64,000 nt of DNA, taken from Aspidiotus rigidus (Eukaryota; Arthropoda; Insecta; Hemiptera; Diaspididae). Position 1 is the first letter of the stretch; each line of letters starts with the position of its first letter. Positions 11,621 to 24,013 of the stretch are shown piece by piece. The stretch spans positions 62,001-126,000 of the forward strand of contig JAVHKY010000037.1 in assembly GCA_035079385.1 (NCBI GenBank), given 5' to 3'. The notes under the pieces are model-generated. The model ran no database searches and was not told the origin of the DNA. It worked only from the letters and a program-made list of their open reading frames with translations. Made by a program: the position numbers and the translations under genes.

Positions 11621-14600
11621 ATGTCATCTTCAGGAGCTCCAGTGCTTGCCGGTAATTACCTCGAACTCTTACCGAAGAGATCAAAATTATAATCAATAAA
11701 AACTTCTTTGTTCCTGAAAGATTTATAATCAATTTCTTCTAGTAAACATTCAACTTCTCAGTTTCAAATTTGAATGTCTCACTCGAGCAACAATTACACT
11801 TTCGTCTCTGTTCAAATTTTGTCTCTCGGTGTATTACTGAACATTGTTCTGCTGCATGATGATGCAATCCTCAATTATGCCTGTGTTTTCAGTTCGCGGC
11901 TCTACAGGTATTCAAATTTATCAAGGGCCACCAAGTTACGACCCTGTTACATCGTTTCCTATTCGTAAAAGATGTAAAGCTATGGTCTTCAGTCCAAACG
12001 GTCAATATTTTGCCTGGTTCGATGGATTAAAGTAATATTTATTTTTGACGAATTTTCATTTGGTTTGTTCAACTATAACTTAGAAGTTGGCAATATATTC
12101 CAGAATTGTTGCGGTAGACGTCTCTTCTTGGAAAATAACATCCGAAATCGAGAAGCCTAAGACTGTTTGTATATCATTTTCCCCGAAAGGCACCTACTTG
12201 AATTCTTGGGAACCTTTCTACGGTTAGTGGTTGTATGAATAATAATGAAGAACCTTCTTTTGCATTGATTTGTTTTATAGTTCTTATTTGTCTTTTTAGT
12301 TAGTCCTGAAAATCCGGCTGGTACGCCAAACTTGAGTATTTGGAAGACCGCGGATGGAGCTTTGGTTCATTCTTTTTTTCAGAAGAAACAAATGAACTGG
12401 CAAGTATACGTTTTGAAGTAGTTTCCTGTCAACTAGCTCTTCATTTAGAGAGTTTTCTCTCCTTCCAGGGAGCCCCAATACACGAAAGATGAGAATGTTT
12501 GCGCCCGATGCTTAGATGGGCAAGTGGTATTTTATGAGAAAGGAAATTTTGAAACTCCAGCTCATAAAATAAACCGTCCGAAGGTTGAGGGTTTTAGTCT
12601 GAGCCCTGCTGTTGGACCAGTTCATCATGTCCTATGTTATATGCCAGGTAATATTAGATGAATTTTACTTCTGTTTTTAGGGCATGAACGTACCATAAAA
12701 ATATAAGCGATGGTATCGTCAAGATTGCCCTTAGAAACGATGATTTACGGGGTTCAAAACAGCCGGGTTGGTAAACAACGTCATTAGATCGAATAAACTG
12801 AGAAAATTTAATCAATACTTTCAGGTAGTTCGGGTCCGTCATTCGGAAAATTATTCCAATATCCAGACTTTGATAATTGCATCGCCAATAAAACTTTCTT
12901 CAAAGTAAGTACTGGAATATCGAAGTATAAAATTTCTTTTGATGAGGGTATCATTGTAATTTTACTTTTCTTTCCTAATTCAGGCTGATAAAGTGGATAT
13001 GTATTGGAATAACAAGGGCAACCATGTTCTCTTGTTGACTAGCACAGAAACTGATAAAACCGGCGCTTCTTATTATGGAAAACAATCTTTACATTTTTTG
13101 AGTACCAAGGGTGATACTGCTATCGTATTACTAAGTGAGTTTCGAGAAATATTAGGCGTTATGAAAAAGTGAAATTGAATGAGCACGACGGGAACTAATA
13201 CAAAAAAAATTTTTATTATTATGCGGCACTGCCGTCGATATGCGACAATTAAATAAAGACCGACGTTTCGGTAGCTACAGCTACCATCTTCGGAGTCAAG
13301 CGTTATATTTTATTTTTTCACGAATTTTTTATAATGGATCAAATTTTATTTCATGAAGACAAAGAAGGTCCAATTCATAGCGTATGTTGGAGTCCAGTTG
13401 AAGAGGAATTTTGTGTCGTTTATGGTTTTATGCCCGCGAAAGCTGCACTCTTCAATAGCAAATGTGAAGTTGTTTACGATTTTGGGAGTGGACCGAGAAA
13501 CTCGATCTATTTCAACCCTCATGGAAATAATATCCTTTTTATATTACACATTATGCTCTATCTTTAACTACTTTTTATTTCTTTTCTTCAGTTAATTTAC
13601 GTGCACAGTTCGAACATAATTTCCTTAATTCTTCAATACTGTTATTATTGGGAGGTTTTGGTAATATAAGCGGTCACGTAGAAATATGGGATACCGTTCA
13701 GAAACGAATAGTCAAGAAAATGAGCGCACCTGATACCACTCAACTGCAATGGTCTCCTGATGGAATGCATTTTGTTAGTGCTACAACTGCCCCTCGTTTG
13801 CGAGTTGACAATGGGTAACGATATTGTTCTTCTTCTTTGTGTGTGTGTGTGTCTGTTGAATAGGTTCAGTTTATTTTATATTTTGTTGACATTTGCCATT
13901 TCCAGTGAAAAAAATCTAATTAGAAGTATTGAAAATATGAATTTCTTGTTCTACAGGTTTAAAATTTACCATTATAGCGGTGCTCTGATGTATGAACGAC
14001 CATGGAATAAAATGGAGGAACTATGGGAAGTTTTGTGGCAGACGTACCCGGAGAATAAATTCAAGAAACCGACGATTAGTTTTAAACATGTCGAAGGAAT
14101 ACAGTCCACTGAACCTGCTGGTATGTAATTTCAGTTTCCTTCGAATTGTCCACATTGTTGAGTTTTGCTATTAATATCTGTATTCCAATCGATTACGTAG
14201 CATCGAAAGAAGTGTACAGACCACCAGCTGCAAGAGGAAAACCAAGTAGTGTAAAGATGAGCGTTCACGAAGAAGCTGAAAGTGCAGAATCTAGTAAGTT
14301 TTCTTGCAGCTTTGTAAGAAAAAATACGATCGCATTCACAATCGTGTATTTTTTGGCCCACTATTCCTAATTTTATCGTATTTCCAAAACTGAGTACAAC
14401 AGGCGTAACTTTTTTAAACCCGCGGCCCGCATTAATGAAATTAGTAACTTTTTGTGATCCTGCTGCTAGTATTAGAATTCCTCTTTCTCATTTACTGTAT
14501 GTTTGATATTCTTATCGCAACTCGTGGGTTGCCCATGCCTGGAATACTACGATAAGCAAAAAGCAATGTCATTCTTCTGATAGTCAAGCGGTCTATTCTC

Positions 14601-15310
14601 ATTTCGTTTTTTACCAGATTCACGGATAAGGTATAATTATCTTCAATTCACATTACGTCTAATATCTATTCAGAAAGACAAAATACTTTTCGGTGTATTA
14701 ACATGAGTTTTTGTCTTCTCATTTTTCTTAGTTGAAATTTTCAAAATATACTTACACCTTTTGATGATGAATAAAAATTTCAATGTAGTTGAGAGGGTTC
14801 ATATTTCTTTTTCCTCCCTTCTCTCGTTAGTTGTATCTTTTGTGCTTATTTTCTGATCAGAATTCCATTTTAAATTACGATGTGCGTTTTTTTTTTTCAA
14901 TAGAACATCTATCTAAGGCAGCTTTGAAAATGAAAAAGAAACGCGAATCGAAAAGACAGGCCAAATTATTGCAACAACCTTCGGATCCTCTCGTTGAAGG
15001 TACACCCCTCAAGAATGGGAACTCAGCCGTCGGTGATAGTATTGTATTGGGTAATACCGCTACGATGATGGATAAAACGGCAAAAATTAAAAAAATCAAA
15101 ACTGTAAGTAGAAACTGATTACCAACCCTTACATGTATTTCGTTCTTCAGTCTACTTATTTATCGATTGTCAATATTTTTTCAGAATCTTAAAGGTATTG
15201 AGAAGTTGAAGGAATTGAAAGCGAGTGGTAAAGAACTAGATCACAATCAGCTCAAAAAAATCGACAGAGAATCAGAATTATTGAAAGAATTGGAAACTTT
15301 ACAGTTATGA
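11621..15310 (+). CDS. eIF2A: Eukaryotic translation initiation factor 2A, complete
   Basis: Coding exons: 11621-11651, 11893-12031, 12104-12222, 12300-12399, 12469-12647, 12825-12904, 12984-13134, 13359-13529, 13640-13814, 13957-14120, 14201-14293, 14904-15103, 15185-15310. The sum is 1728 nt (575 aa plus stop); the human protein is 585 aa. Landmarks are VRGSTGIQIYQGPP near the N-terminus, KEGPIHSVCWSP and YGFMPAKAALFN in the central beta-propeller (residues about 268-300), GGFGNISGHVEIWD (about 327), CAPRLRV-like TTAPRLRVDNG, VYRPPAARGKP (about 440), and a lysine-rich helical tail ending LLKELETLQL. eIF2A is a cytosolic beta-propeller factor that can deliver initiator tRNA in GTP-independent initiation. 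Two introns are unusual: intron 4 uses a GC donor, and intron 8 is AT-AC with U12 signals. Both are needed to keep the frame. Confidence 0.95.
13135..13358 (+). other. eIF2A intron 7 carrying a transposon-derived motif
   Basis: The intron contains 'gaccgacgtttcggtagc' and 'tagctacagctaccatcttc' at about 13258-13292, a sequence style seen at retroelement ends. I placed the acceptor at 13357-13358 (tcatgaag|ac) because it gives LLNKEGPIHSV, as expected for the family. An AG inside the inserted motif (about 13296) would also keep the frame and add about 20 residues. Confidence 0.6.
13530..13639 (+). other. U12-type AT-AC intron of eIF2A
   Basis: The 110-nt intron begins ATATCCTTTT, matching the minor-spliceosome donor consensus. 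It has TTCCTTAAT at 13621-13629, matching the U12 branch-site consensus, with the branch adenosine about 11 nt from a terminal AC (13638-13639). There is no GT between the last coding codons and the in-frame stop that could act as a normal donor. Splicing here gives PHGN-M-LLLGGFGN, as the family requires. Confidence 0.9.
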
Positions 15311-15499
15311 CTTCGAATAACACGGATTGCAATTTTTGTGTAGACCGCTGAGATAAGAGCAGATGATTAAGTTTCGCTCTTTTTTTTGTCGATTAAATTT
15401 TGTAATTTCACTCTATGGAACTTTTTCTGTATATTTTTTTTTTCACTCTTCTTGATAATCAGCGAAAAATTGTATTTAAAATCAACATCTCAAAAGACA

Positions 15500-15505
15500 A
15501 ATAAA
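15500..15505 (+). terminator. Poly(A) signal for eIF2A
   Basis: AATAAA lies 190 nt after the eIF2A stop codon. Further A-rich AATAAA-like hexamers follow at about 15550-15580, so the cleavage site could be later. The DZIP1-like gene converges from the other side and ends at 15845. Confidence 0.5.
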
Positions 15506-15844
15506 TCACCTCACAGAAAAACACTTGTCTGTTGAAGTTGCAATTTTTTATAAATAAATATTTTCGGTAACAATCAATAAAAATTGAGGAAACCATAAAT
15601 TGATTGAGAAAAGTCACGTCAGTCTTTTATGTCGGGATAAATGTTGGTGAGTCGATGCTTGTCGCCGATGAGATATTCTTTCTAGCCCTTGGAGCTGGTA
15701 CAGGTAGGATGAATCCACTGCGTTTCACGTCAACGACTGCGGATGTTTTTCCAGGATTCAAGTTTTTCGGGAGAACAAACTGCGAACCACATTAACATTA
15801 CTACTCTATTATTATCAAGTTTTTTTAGGACTTTTTACGTCGAA

Positions 15845-18587
15845 CTAACAACCCCTTGGTTTTACCTCCGAGGAAATTTCATCTGATTCATCGAAATCGC
15901 TCTCCACTCTTGGTAATTCATCGATAAACGTGACTTTTTTTATCAAGTTTCCGGTTGATCTCGATTTTCTCAAAGCACTCACCAGTTCAAGTTCAGAGGT
16001 AGAGTTTGTGATAGCGGATGGAGTATAACGTTGTGAATCTCCCGGACGTGATTCTAATTGCAACTGCTTTTTCGCTAAAACAGGAAAAAATATTAATCCC
16101 AGTGATGTTGAAAAAATTCAAATATTTCATACTTTTTTCTTCAATAGAGAAACATCACTCGCTCTAATTTCTTGATTAGTTTAAAGTAGTACTAGATAAG
16201 CTCAAATAATTTTTCTCGATCACTTACTCTCTATTTCGTGAAATGTATCACTTTGATGACAGGCTTCTCTAATCGATCGATCTTCTCCCTTAAACGGATC
16301 ACGGGATTTTGAAGAAAAACGACTCATAATTTTGTCCTCAATAGCATCGACGCATCTCTTGCGGGATTTCGTATAGTTTTTTATAAGCTAAGCACAAAAA
16401 ATCAAGTTCAATGTTGTGCGTTTGTTCATTCAAAATATCAAGAAAGAACACAATTTACCTTAGAGGGAATATTCCTTAAAAACGGGAAAACTTTGGTTTT
16501 TCGCTTTTCGGAAGAATAACGTACGGGTCCCTCGTAACTGGAAGATGCTTCGGTATAAATATCAACTTGCCTCCTATAAAATAATTAAGACATATTGAGT
16601 TACGAGTTAAAAATTAGAAAGTGAGAGGGAAAAAAAGTATCTACATAAAATTGACACCGAAAAACTTACATTATTTAAATTGATCTTCTACAAAGTGCAA
16701 ATATAAAACTACCACACGTGATGTATACTTCGACATTTTAATTTATGAAGAACATACGCGTTGAATTCTTTCATTGACTCATCCATTTCTTCAGCTGTGC
16801 GTGAATTTTCTTGAATTTCATCTTGCGTAATAATTTCTGACGTGGACGAGGCGTGTGTAACGATATCAAACGATTCTGATACTCGCGAATTATTGTCTTT
16901 CATGGGTAGAGACGCTTGTTTTTCATAAATGCCAACTAATTTATTCACCAACTCATCCGAAGTGAAACATTTGGCGATTACTTTTCGATCCTCTTCTCTA
17001 CATCTTGTATCATTCAATGTAGAATATCTTTCTCCTCTAATTTTTTCTTTATGGTTGTAGCGCGCCAAAAATGAATTTACTTGTTCAACAATATCGTTTT
17101 CTTTTAACAAATTAGATTGATATTGAGAATGAGAGTCCCATGACCAACGACGAAAAGTTGATAACTCGGGTGTTGAATGTGATTGATGAATAGAATCGAC
17201 AGAGAAATCGTTCAGGCTAGCAGAAAGGCACAAAGAATTATCATCGGCTTTCATTATGTCGGACGATGAACAAAGGTTGCTAGCTTTCCTCATACGAAAA
17301 TTTTCGGAGTTGACTATAGAATCGAAATATTCAGTCTGTATTTCTACAGATTTTGTTTTACGATTTCTAGCAATATTAGTAATTTCTTTATTCAGAACAG
17401 CATCTAAAAATCATTAAATGACGGTTTTTGTCAGAAAACGAATTTTCACAGAACTACGAACAATTACAATTAAGTTACAAGAACAGCCAAATATTCTCAC
17501 TTTCAATTTTCAATTCATTGAGAGCATTTTTCATCTCTTCCTCTGTCCTTTCATGACTATCGCACAATTCTTTCAGTCTTCCTTTCCAATACTTTTCTTG
17601 AGTTTCTAAACAATCCGCTTGAGGGACGAGCTGTATCAAAGGAAAACAATTAGTTTTTAAAATCATTACTAAACATTGTATCTAATGGCTGTTGCTTTAC
17701 CTTCATCTTCATAAATTTTGAGGATGTTATGCGAGTACAATCGTGATTGTATTTTGACACCATATCAAACCTTTGTTGACTCGGGGTTTGCAATTCGTCG
17801 TGTAAAGGTATTTTAGTTCTGTTCGAACGGAATGCTTCATCACCGTGTCTTCGTTTATGGTGCGCATACAGATACGAATCGTTGGCAAATATTTTATTGC
17901 ACCACAAACACTAGAAACATATTTGATGTATTGGTTAGAAACTTGTATGGGAAAGAAAATCCTTAGATATTTAGACACAACCTCGGAAACGAATGATTTG
18001 TTGGATTGTAAATGTAATCCCAACTGTTTTCTCAAGTCTCGTACTTCCAATTTCTTCTTGAGGTAGTCTTGATGTACTTTCTGTAGCTCCTGAAATGTAT
18101 TCGCTCTGATTTTGAAATGAATCCATTCGAGGATTTATGCTAAATACCTAAAGACGTATTTTCACTTACTCGAGCCTGACTTCGGAGTTCAACAATCTCT
18201 TCGAATAATTTCGTCTTCCAGAATAATAAAAACTGAATAATAAATTGTCCAATATGGAAAAGGGCAATGAACGAAGGGTCAAGTATTTTCATATGACTGT
18301 AATTCGTCACTGAACTGAGGTGGTAATTTAACACATTCTCGATATATTTTGCAAAGTCTTCTATGTTTCCTTTCTTCATAATCGTTCGAATATCTTGCAA
18401 GTCTAGCATGTGAACGTAAAATTATATAGGATTCACAAGGAATAAGAAATAAGACCCAGGTTCCAAAAATCATACCGGTATGGTCGGAAGATGAATGATC
18501 TATCGAAATGTTGAAAGCTTTCATAATATTTTTCAATTTCATGGTATCTTCTTCATCGGGAGAATCAATCAATGACACCAAATTCAT
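15845..18587 (-). CDS. DZIP1-like single C2H2 zinc-finger protein, complete model
   Basis: Coding exons in transcript order: 18587-18476, 18402-18170, 18089-17982, 17910-17701, 17630-17501, 17403-16713, 16573-16459, 16387-16228, 16074-15845. The sum is 1989 nt, 662 aa. The N-terminus has a helical segment (LDPSFIALFHIGQFIIQFLL, about 75-95) matching the Dzip N-terminal domain, then a coiled coil (ELQKVHQDYLKKKLEVRDL), then one C2H2 finger at residues 152-173: C-LW-C, 12 residues, H-HKRR-H. The finger resembles DZIP1 CxLCxKxFMNxxFLxxHIQRRH. The rest is charged and serine-rich with a second coiled coil (exon 5). DZIP1/Iguana proteins act at the ciliary base and in Hedgehog signalling. It converges on eIF2A. 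The donor ending exon 6 (TG|GTAGTT) is the weakest join. Confidence 0.75.
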
Positions 18588-19330
18588 CTTGATACTTGAG
18601 CATAATTAGAAGAACAACAAATTTGAAATGCACTGTACCTACAGAAAGAGGTATAGAAAATAGAAATACTTCATTTGTATATTTCCATTTTCCCTCCGCA
18701 TTGGGAAGAAAAATACAAACGAAGTAAAACGTAAACAAACAACAATCCAAAGGGGAAGGGATTTTGTGGGGTAAGCATTTTTACATCCGTTGTCACGACA
18801 CACGACTAATAAGGCGCTAAGTCACTCACACGTAGACACACACAAAATATGTATCACATGTTGCGATTTTTGCCCCAAGATAACTGATTAAATAAAGCAT
18901 GAAATATCTTGAAACTTTGTATCTATGTAGACAAAACTTGGGAAAATACGGCTAATTGGTTCACACAAACTAATTTTGTTCATCAATTGGAATTCAACGA
19001 TTCAAAGATGGCCCCTTCAGACGTAAGTTTAAACGTTTCCTGGAGATCATTCAGAATATTTCGCGAACTGTCAACTAATTAGCTGTATTTTCCTCAACTT
19101 CAAGAATATTACACCACGTTCCGAATCATTTTGTACATTATTCGATATGTTATTTGTGGGCAAAAATCACTACCCGCAACACACCATCTTGTGTAATACA
19201 CGTGTATTTTCTGTGTGTGAGTGACTAGATAGAGCATACCCTTAACAAAGTGTACCATTATTATAGATACCTAGATAGACAGTCAAAATTTGACTTGAAT
19301 ATTTAAAGTAGGTATTAAAAACGAATGATA
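18588..19330. promoter_or_regulatory. Upstream region of the DZIP1-like gene
   Basis: No recognised exon. On the plus strand, ATGGCCCCTTCAGAC at 19009-19023 is followed directly by GTAAGT, which looks like a very short first coding exon (MAPSD). I found no continuing exon downstream, so no gene is called. Confidence 0.3.
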
Positions 19331-19334
19331 TATG

Positions 19335-19890
19335 TGTAGTACTAATCAAACGATATATTTGTACATTATCATCTATATATATATTGATGTTTGAAGACTA
19401 TCTTGGTCATCTTGGTCACTCTTGACAAAGACTGTACAAGAAATTAAATTTGCGAGGCAAAAATAAAATCTGAAGAGACAGAGAATGTGAAAAAGTTCCT
19501 GAAGTTTGGAAATTGCTATGCAAAAATTAAATCTCCTGTAACAGAGAATGTATGTACTACTTGAGTGACGTCGCAACGTTTTTCCTGTGAGAACTTTTTT
19601 GGGGCTGCAATTGCAAAAATAAAGAAAAAAAAAAAAAAAAAGTTCTCTCCGGAAAAATGTGTTATGACGTCACTCAAGTAATACATACATTTTCTGTTAC
19701 TCGAGATTTTATTTTTGCATAGCAATTTCAAATTTCAGTAAGTTTTTCACATTCTCTGCCTCTTGAGATTTTATTTTTGCCTGGCAAATTTTATTTCTTG
19801 TACAGTCTTCATCAAAAGTGACCAAGATAGTCTTTGAACATCAATATTGATGATAAAGTACAAATATATCGTTTGATTAGTACTGCAGGT
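19335..19890. repeat. Palindromic element with arms of about 260 bp
   Basis: The left arm runs from 'gtactaatcaaacgatatat' (about 19338) through 'gatgtttgaagactatcttg', 'gtacaagaaattaaatttgc' and 'cagagaatgtgaaaaagttc'; the right arm returns the same blocks as reverse complements up to about 19888. The centre (about 19600-19645) holds a poly-A run of about 17. The arms are diverged by scattered substitutions, so this is an old foldback element. Confidence 0.8.
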
Positions 19891-20240
19891 ATACATATTC
19901 TGTGTCACCTATGATTTTATTTTTGCATAGCATTTTTTCAAATTTCTGTACATTCTTCAAGAAAGTTTCTTCTTCTTGATGCGTTCTTAATGATAATATA
20001 CCTACCTACTGTAGGTATGTAGGTACAAATATTAAGTCTCTGAGATTCCATGTCTAAGCGGAACAAAGATGCAGATCTCTTGGTTTCCAGATCTTCACAT
20101 AGAAAAAATTGAGATCTCTTGAGCTCTACATTTTGGTAGGAAAAGAAGCTCCATCAGATCTTTTGAAAAAGATGAATAAATAAATTTCCGTCACGTAACA
20201 GTCAATTAGAAGAAAAAAGAACCAAGAGACCCGGATACTG
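19643..20240 (+). repeat. Direct duplication, copy A
   Basis: From 'ctccggaaaaatgtgttatgacgtcactcaag' onward this matches copy B at about 20325-20760: 'tttgaacatcaatattgatg', 'atcgtttgattagtactgca', 'cagatctcttgg'-like blocks and the final run of GATCT-containing words occur in the same order. It overlaps the right arm of the palindrome at 19335-19890. Confidence 0.75.
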
Positions 20241-20323
20241 AGGCGCATGGCAACTCAGTCTTTGTTTTTTTGCAATTGCATAGGGGCTCTTGCCTTGCCA
20301 GAGGCAAGAGCCCCCAAAAAAGT

Positions 20324-20760
20324 CTCACCGGAAAAATGTGTTGTGACGTCACTCAAGATATACATACATTCTCTGGCTCTAGAGATTTAATTTTTGCCTG
20401 ACAAATTTTATTTCTCGTACACTCGTCATCAAGAGTGACCAAGATACTCTTTGAACATCAATATTGATGATAATAAAAATATCGTTTGATTAATACTGCA
20501 CGTATTACATATTCTGTGTCATCTATGATTTTATTTTTGCATAGCATTTTTCAAATTTTATACCGTATGTATTAAGTCTCTCAGGTTCCAGATATCAGTG
20601 GAACAAAGATGCGGATCTCTTGATCTTGAAGTAGAAAAATCTAGATCTTTTGAGTTTTACATCTTGTTAGGAAAAGAAACTATAGATCTTTTGAAAGAAA
20701 AATTAAAAAATGGTTTTTTGTCTTGTAATTGTCAACAAGAAAAAAAAATTAGATGCCGGT
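20324..20760 (+). repeat. Direct duplication, copy B
   Basis: It repeats copy A in order, from 'tcaccggaaaaatgtgttgtgacg' to the GATCT-rich end, with a shortened middle part. Between copies lies a perfect 12-bp stem: GGGGCTCTTGCC and GGCAAGAGCCCC at about 20282-20313. Confidence 0.75.
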
Positions 20761-20764
20761 TCAG

Positions 20765-21647
20765 AATTGCAGTAGCTGTCATCTGATTAATTAGCTGTTA
20801 CAACTCGTGTTTTGTACATGTGAATTCATTGAAGCGAAAGATTCCCACGTACGTCCCTTTCCTACCATGTGTAAGTTGGAAGTCAAAAATTGACCTATAA
20901 TAGATCCGCGAGTGAGCTTTCCAAAAGCCACTAGCTACATATATGAAATATGATCTTCATTCATTCGGCTATGTCAGAGAATTTTTTCGTTTTATTTCAT
21001 CTTTGGATGGAATGTCTGAATCTCTAACACCAACACTTGTGAATTTAGTACCAAAATCTATTTCAGCGGTTGCGTTTTAGGTGTCAATTTACAGAAACTG
21101 GGCGAGAAGGTGATCGCGTATCGTATTTTTCACCATAAGAAGATATATACACATAAAATTAGCTCCATCTCTTTCAATAATATGAATTTCTATGTATTAA
21201 AAAGTGCGGAGAACGAAAGTTGTAGCTATCAAAATCTTCTTTCCAGGAAACCCAACTTTAAATTTTTTGCAAAACTGTTTTCATCACCCTCACCTTCTCG
21301 TCTCAATCCACAAATCAGAGAGCCCGCTATCAGATAGCGCATCACTGTAGGAACCTATGTCAGCGCTGTATAAATAAAAATCATATTCTTCGTAACGATA
21401 TAATTTTTTTCAATCATTATATAACACGAGTACTAAGCCTAATTAATATTCGTCTTGTTCTGTTCGACGTTCATCATTAACGAAACTAAAATTTCCGTTA
21501 AAATATAAACAAAATGGATACACATTTAAAATATTGCGATAAACGACGAAGAACAATCATTACGTCTCTTACTCCCTTTACTACTATAGCAGAGCTGATT
21601 TTCTAATTTCATCCGCGAAAACGCTTTTTTTTTTCTTTTTATAACAA
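20765..21647. other. Intergenic region and 3' flank of UBR5
   Basis: UBR5 ends at 21648 on the minus strand, so the part next to it is its 3' untranslated region. No plus-strand exon with family resemblance was seen. The boundary of the transcript was not determined. Confidence 0.4.
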
Positions 21648-24013
21648 TTAAACGAAACCGAAACTTTTGGTCTTAATTGCTAGCAATAGTTTTTGTTTCA
21701 AAATGTTTCTAGAACTATAAATAGGTATGTATAATCTGGAAATGCAAGTATTGGCCGTCGGTAAATGAGAGTCGTCTGGAGGTCGAATAGTGACACTCGG
21801 CATAGGTTGAAATCCATCTTCGGAAGCTGGCAATGCTGGCGAACCAGTCCAGAAATAGACCTGTATCGACACAATAAAGGTAGTAGATTAAGTTCACATT
21901 CAATTTTCTTTTCATTTCCTTCGTATATAGACTGCTTACTACGATACCATTTTTAGAGCGGAACAGTTTACAATGTAAAAGAGGTAAGGTGAAAATTTTG
22001 TTAATAAATGCGCTCACTCATTTCGCCCTCCGCATGGTTGATACTAACCATGGAAGCTTTTCATCATTATTATTCCCAGTAATCTCAAATTGAATTATTC
22101 TCCTGTTTACGAGTATTTCATAAAACAACTGTTTCAATCCTGGTTCCAGACACCTTTCTTCTCGATAGGGATGCGGACACGCAGTCATTAGCACAATTCT
22201 CACCGTACCTCATTATTTCTCTCATCTTCTATCCTTCATACTCACCAGATCCATTCGTTCCATCTGAGTCATTTTTTCCACAATCGACCACAACCAACGT
22301 TTTATTTTCGTCACTTTATCACCATTTCCGGGGCCCGATTCATCACTAAAACTCGTATACGATATTAACAAGTTAACGTTTATGTCGCCTACACCATTCA
22401 GTAGTAACCTCAGATCTTCGGGCGTAAGACCGTCCATAGAAGTTTCTGGTAACACGTCGAACACTCCAATTCGTATACACTGCAATGAAAAATAATAAGA
22501 AATAATTCGATATCCTTCATTTTCGTCGCTCAACTTAATTCATCAACTTACTTCTAATGCTTTTCTTTGACACTTGAACATTCTACATTCGGCGTATTTC
22601 CGCACATAATCGTACACGTTGACCGCTGTTACATCCACATCTCGACCATTTGGAATAAGCTCGACGCTACAGCCTCCTTCTTCTTGACACAAATCGATGC
22701 TGTATCAAATCAAAAACAGTAGATTTTTGAACATTTTCTACGAAATCGGCGTAAAGTACGAGAAAGAATTTGTATCCTCAATCTACCTAAAGTTGAGATC
22801 AAGCGCGGAAAACAACGTTTGTCCATCTTTAGATTCAGCATCGCAGATCAACTGACGCAAACTTTCATACATGACCGGATCGAAGAACGCAAGATCGTGG
22901 AATCGAATTGGCCGTCCTAGTATCACTTTCAATACGTGTCTATTTAAAAATATTGGACACAGTTCATTCTGCAGTAAACACAGGCCAATTATTCTGAAAA
23001 CGAAAAACAAGACGTGAATTGATTCATAATTCGCGATAGGAAAGATTTTCGTTGCATCAGCAGACCAACCTTCCAACGTTACGAAAAGCATTCAGTCTTT
23101 CAAACGTCGCTTTTCCTTGTCGCGGCGAATAGAATCCAGCTTTACCAGGGCAGTAAAACAGCGAAGCGCAGTCGTCAGTAGTATCGTCTAATATAGAATC
23201 GTCCGCTTCCTTCAGATGGATAGCCGGTTTTGATGGTGCTGTACTGGAACGATCTGGAAAATACGAACGCTTAAAATATTAAATGTCTCACATAAATAAC
23301 ACAGTTTAATAGGTTTTTTCGCATACCTAAAGGCTCTTCATTAGTTTCCATATCGTTAGAACTACTGATCAAACTTATTGCCTCGTCAACCCGTTGTCGC
23401 AGAGCTTCTTCAGAGGCTAACAGCATCAATAATTGGGCGGCGGACAGTTCCAACAACATACCCGTGATTTTTCCGGCAAGATTCGGTTTCAAATTATAAA
23501 CCTAGAACGCCGATAACATTGAGTGAGATCATTCTACAGATAAATGAGGGCTGGAAACAGGGAGAAAAAGAATTAAAAGCTCACTTTTGGATACAATCTT
23601 TCACCAAGTTGTTGCTGATGTGGATTTAAATGTTCGTTCGGATTGGCGGAACCATCGGAATTAATGGCTGTCACAAATGTGCGCGCGTCCGCAGAAAGTA
23701 ATCTTCGATGATCTCGCGTTCGACCACCAGTGCTCATTCGTGCAGTCTGAAAAGCGAGATGAAAAGTAAGTTGATGATAGATAATTCAGGGTAAGTTTTA
23801 CGAAACACAAGTTAGCGATGAACTCGCGCTGGTAAACTGACACCCAGACCTTGAAATAAAAAAATGAGTCTTCTTTTTATCTACCTGTCGCAACCTAGTG
23901 ACATCATTCCGGTCTCTGGTTTGTATTTTTCTGAAACAACTGTACGGCGCGTATCGATAACCTCCGACTTGTACTGATTCGAGATTTGGCAATTTTTCGT
24001 TCACTAAAAGAGC
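21648..24013 (-). other. UBR5 exons 38-45: MLLE and HECT
   Basis: Exons: 24013-23885, 23746-23585, 23501-23327, 23253-23070, 22993-22787, 22699-22552, 22479-22246, 21860-21648. Exon 40 encodes the MLLE core [20 protein letters not shown]. Exon 42 encodes [20 protein letters not shown] and [13 protein letters not shown] of the HECT N-lobe. Exon 45 carries the catalytic Cys and C-terminal lobe. As in other UBR5 proteins, the MLLE domain sits inside the HECT region. Confidence 0.96.
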
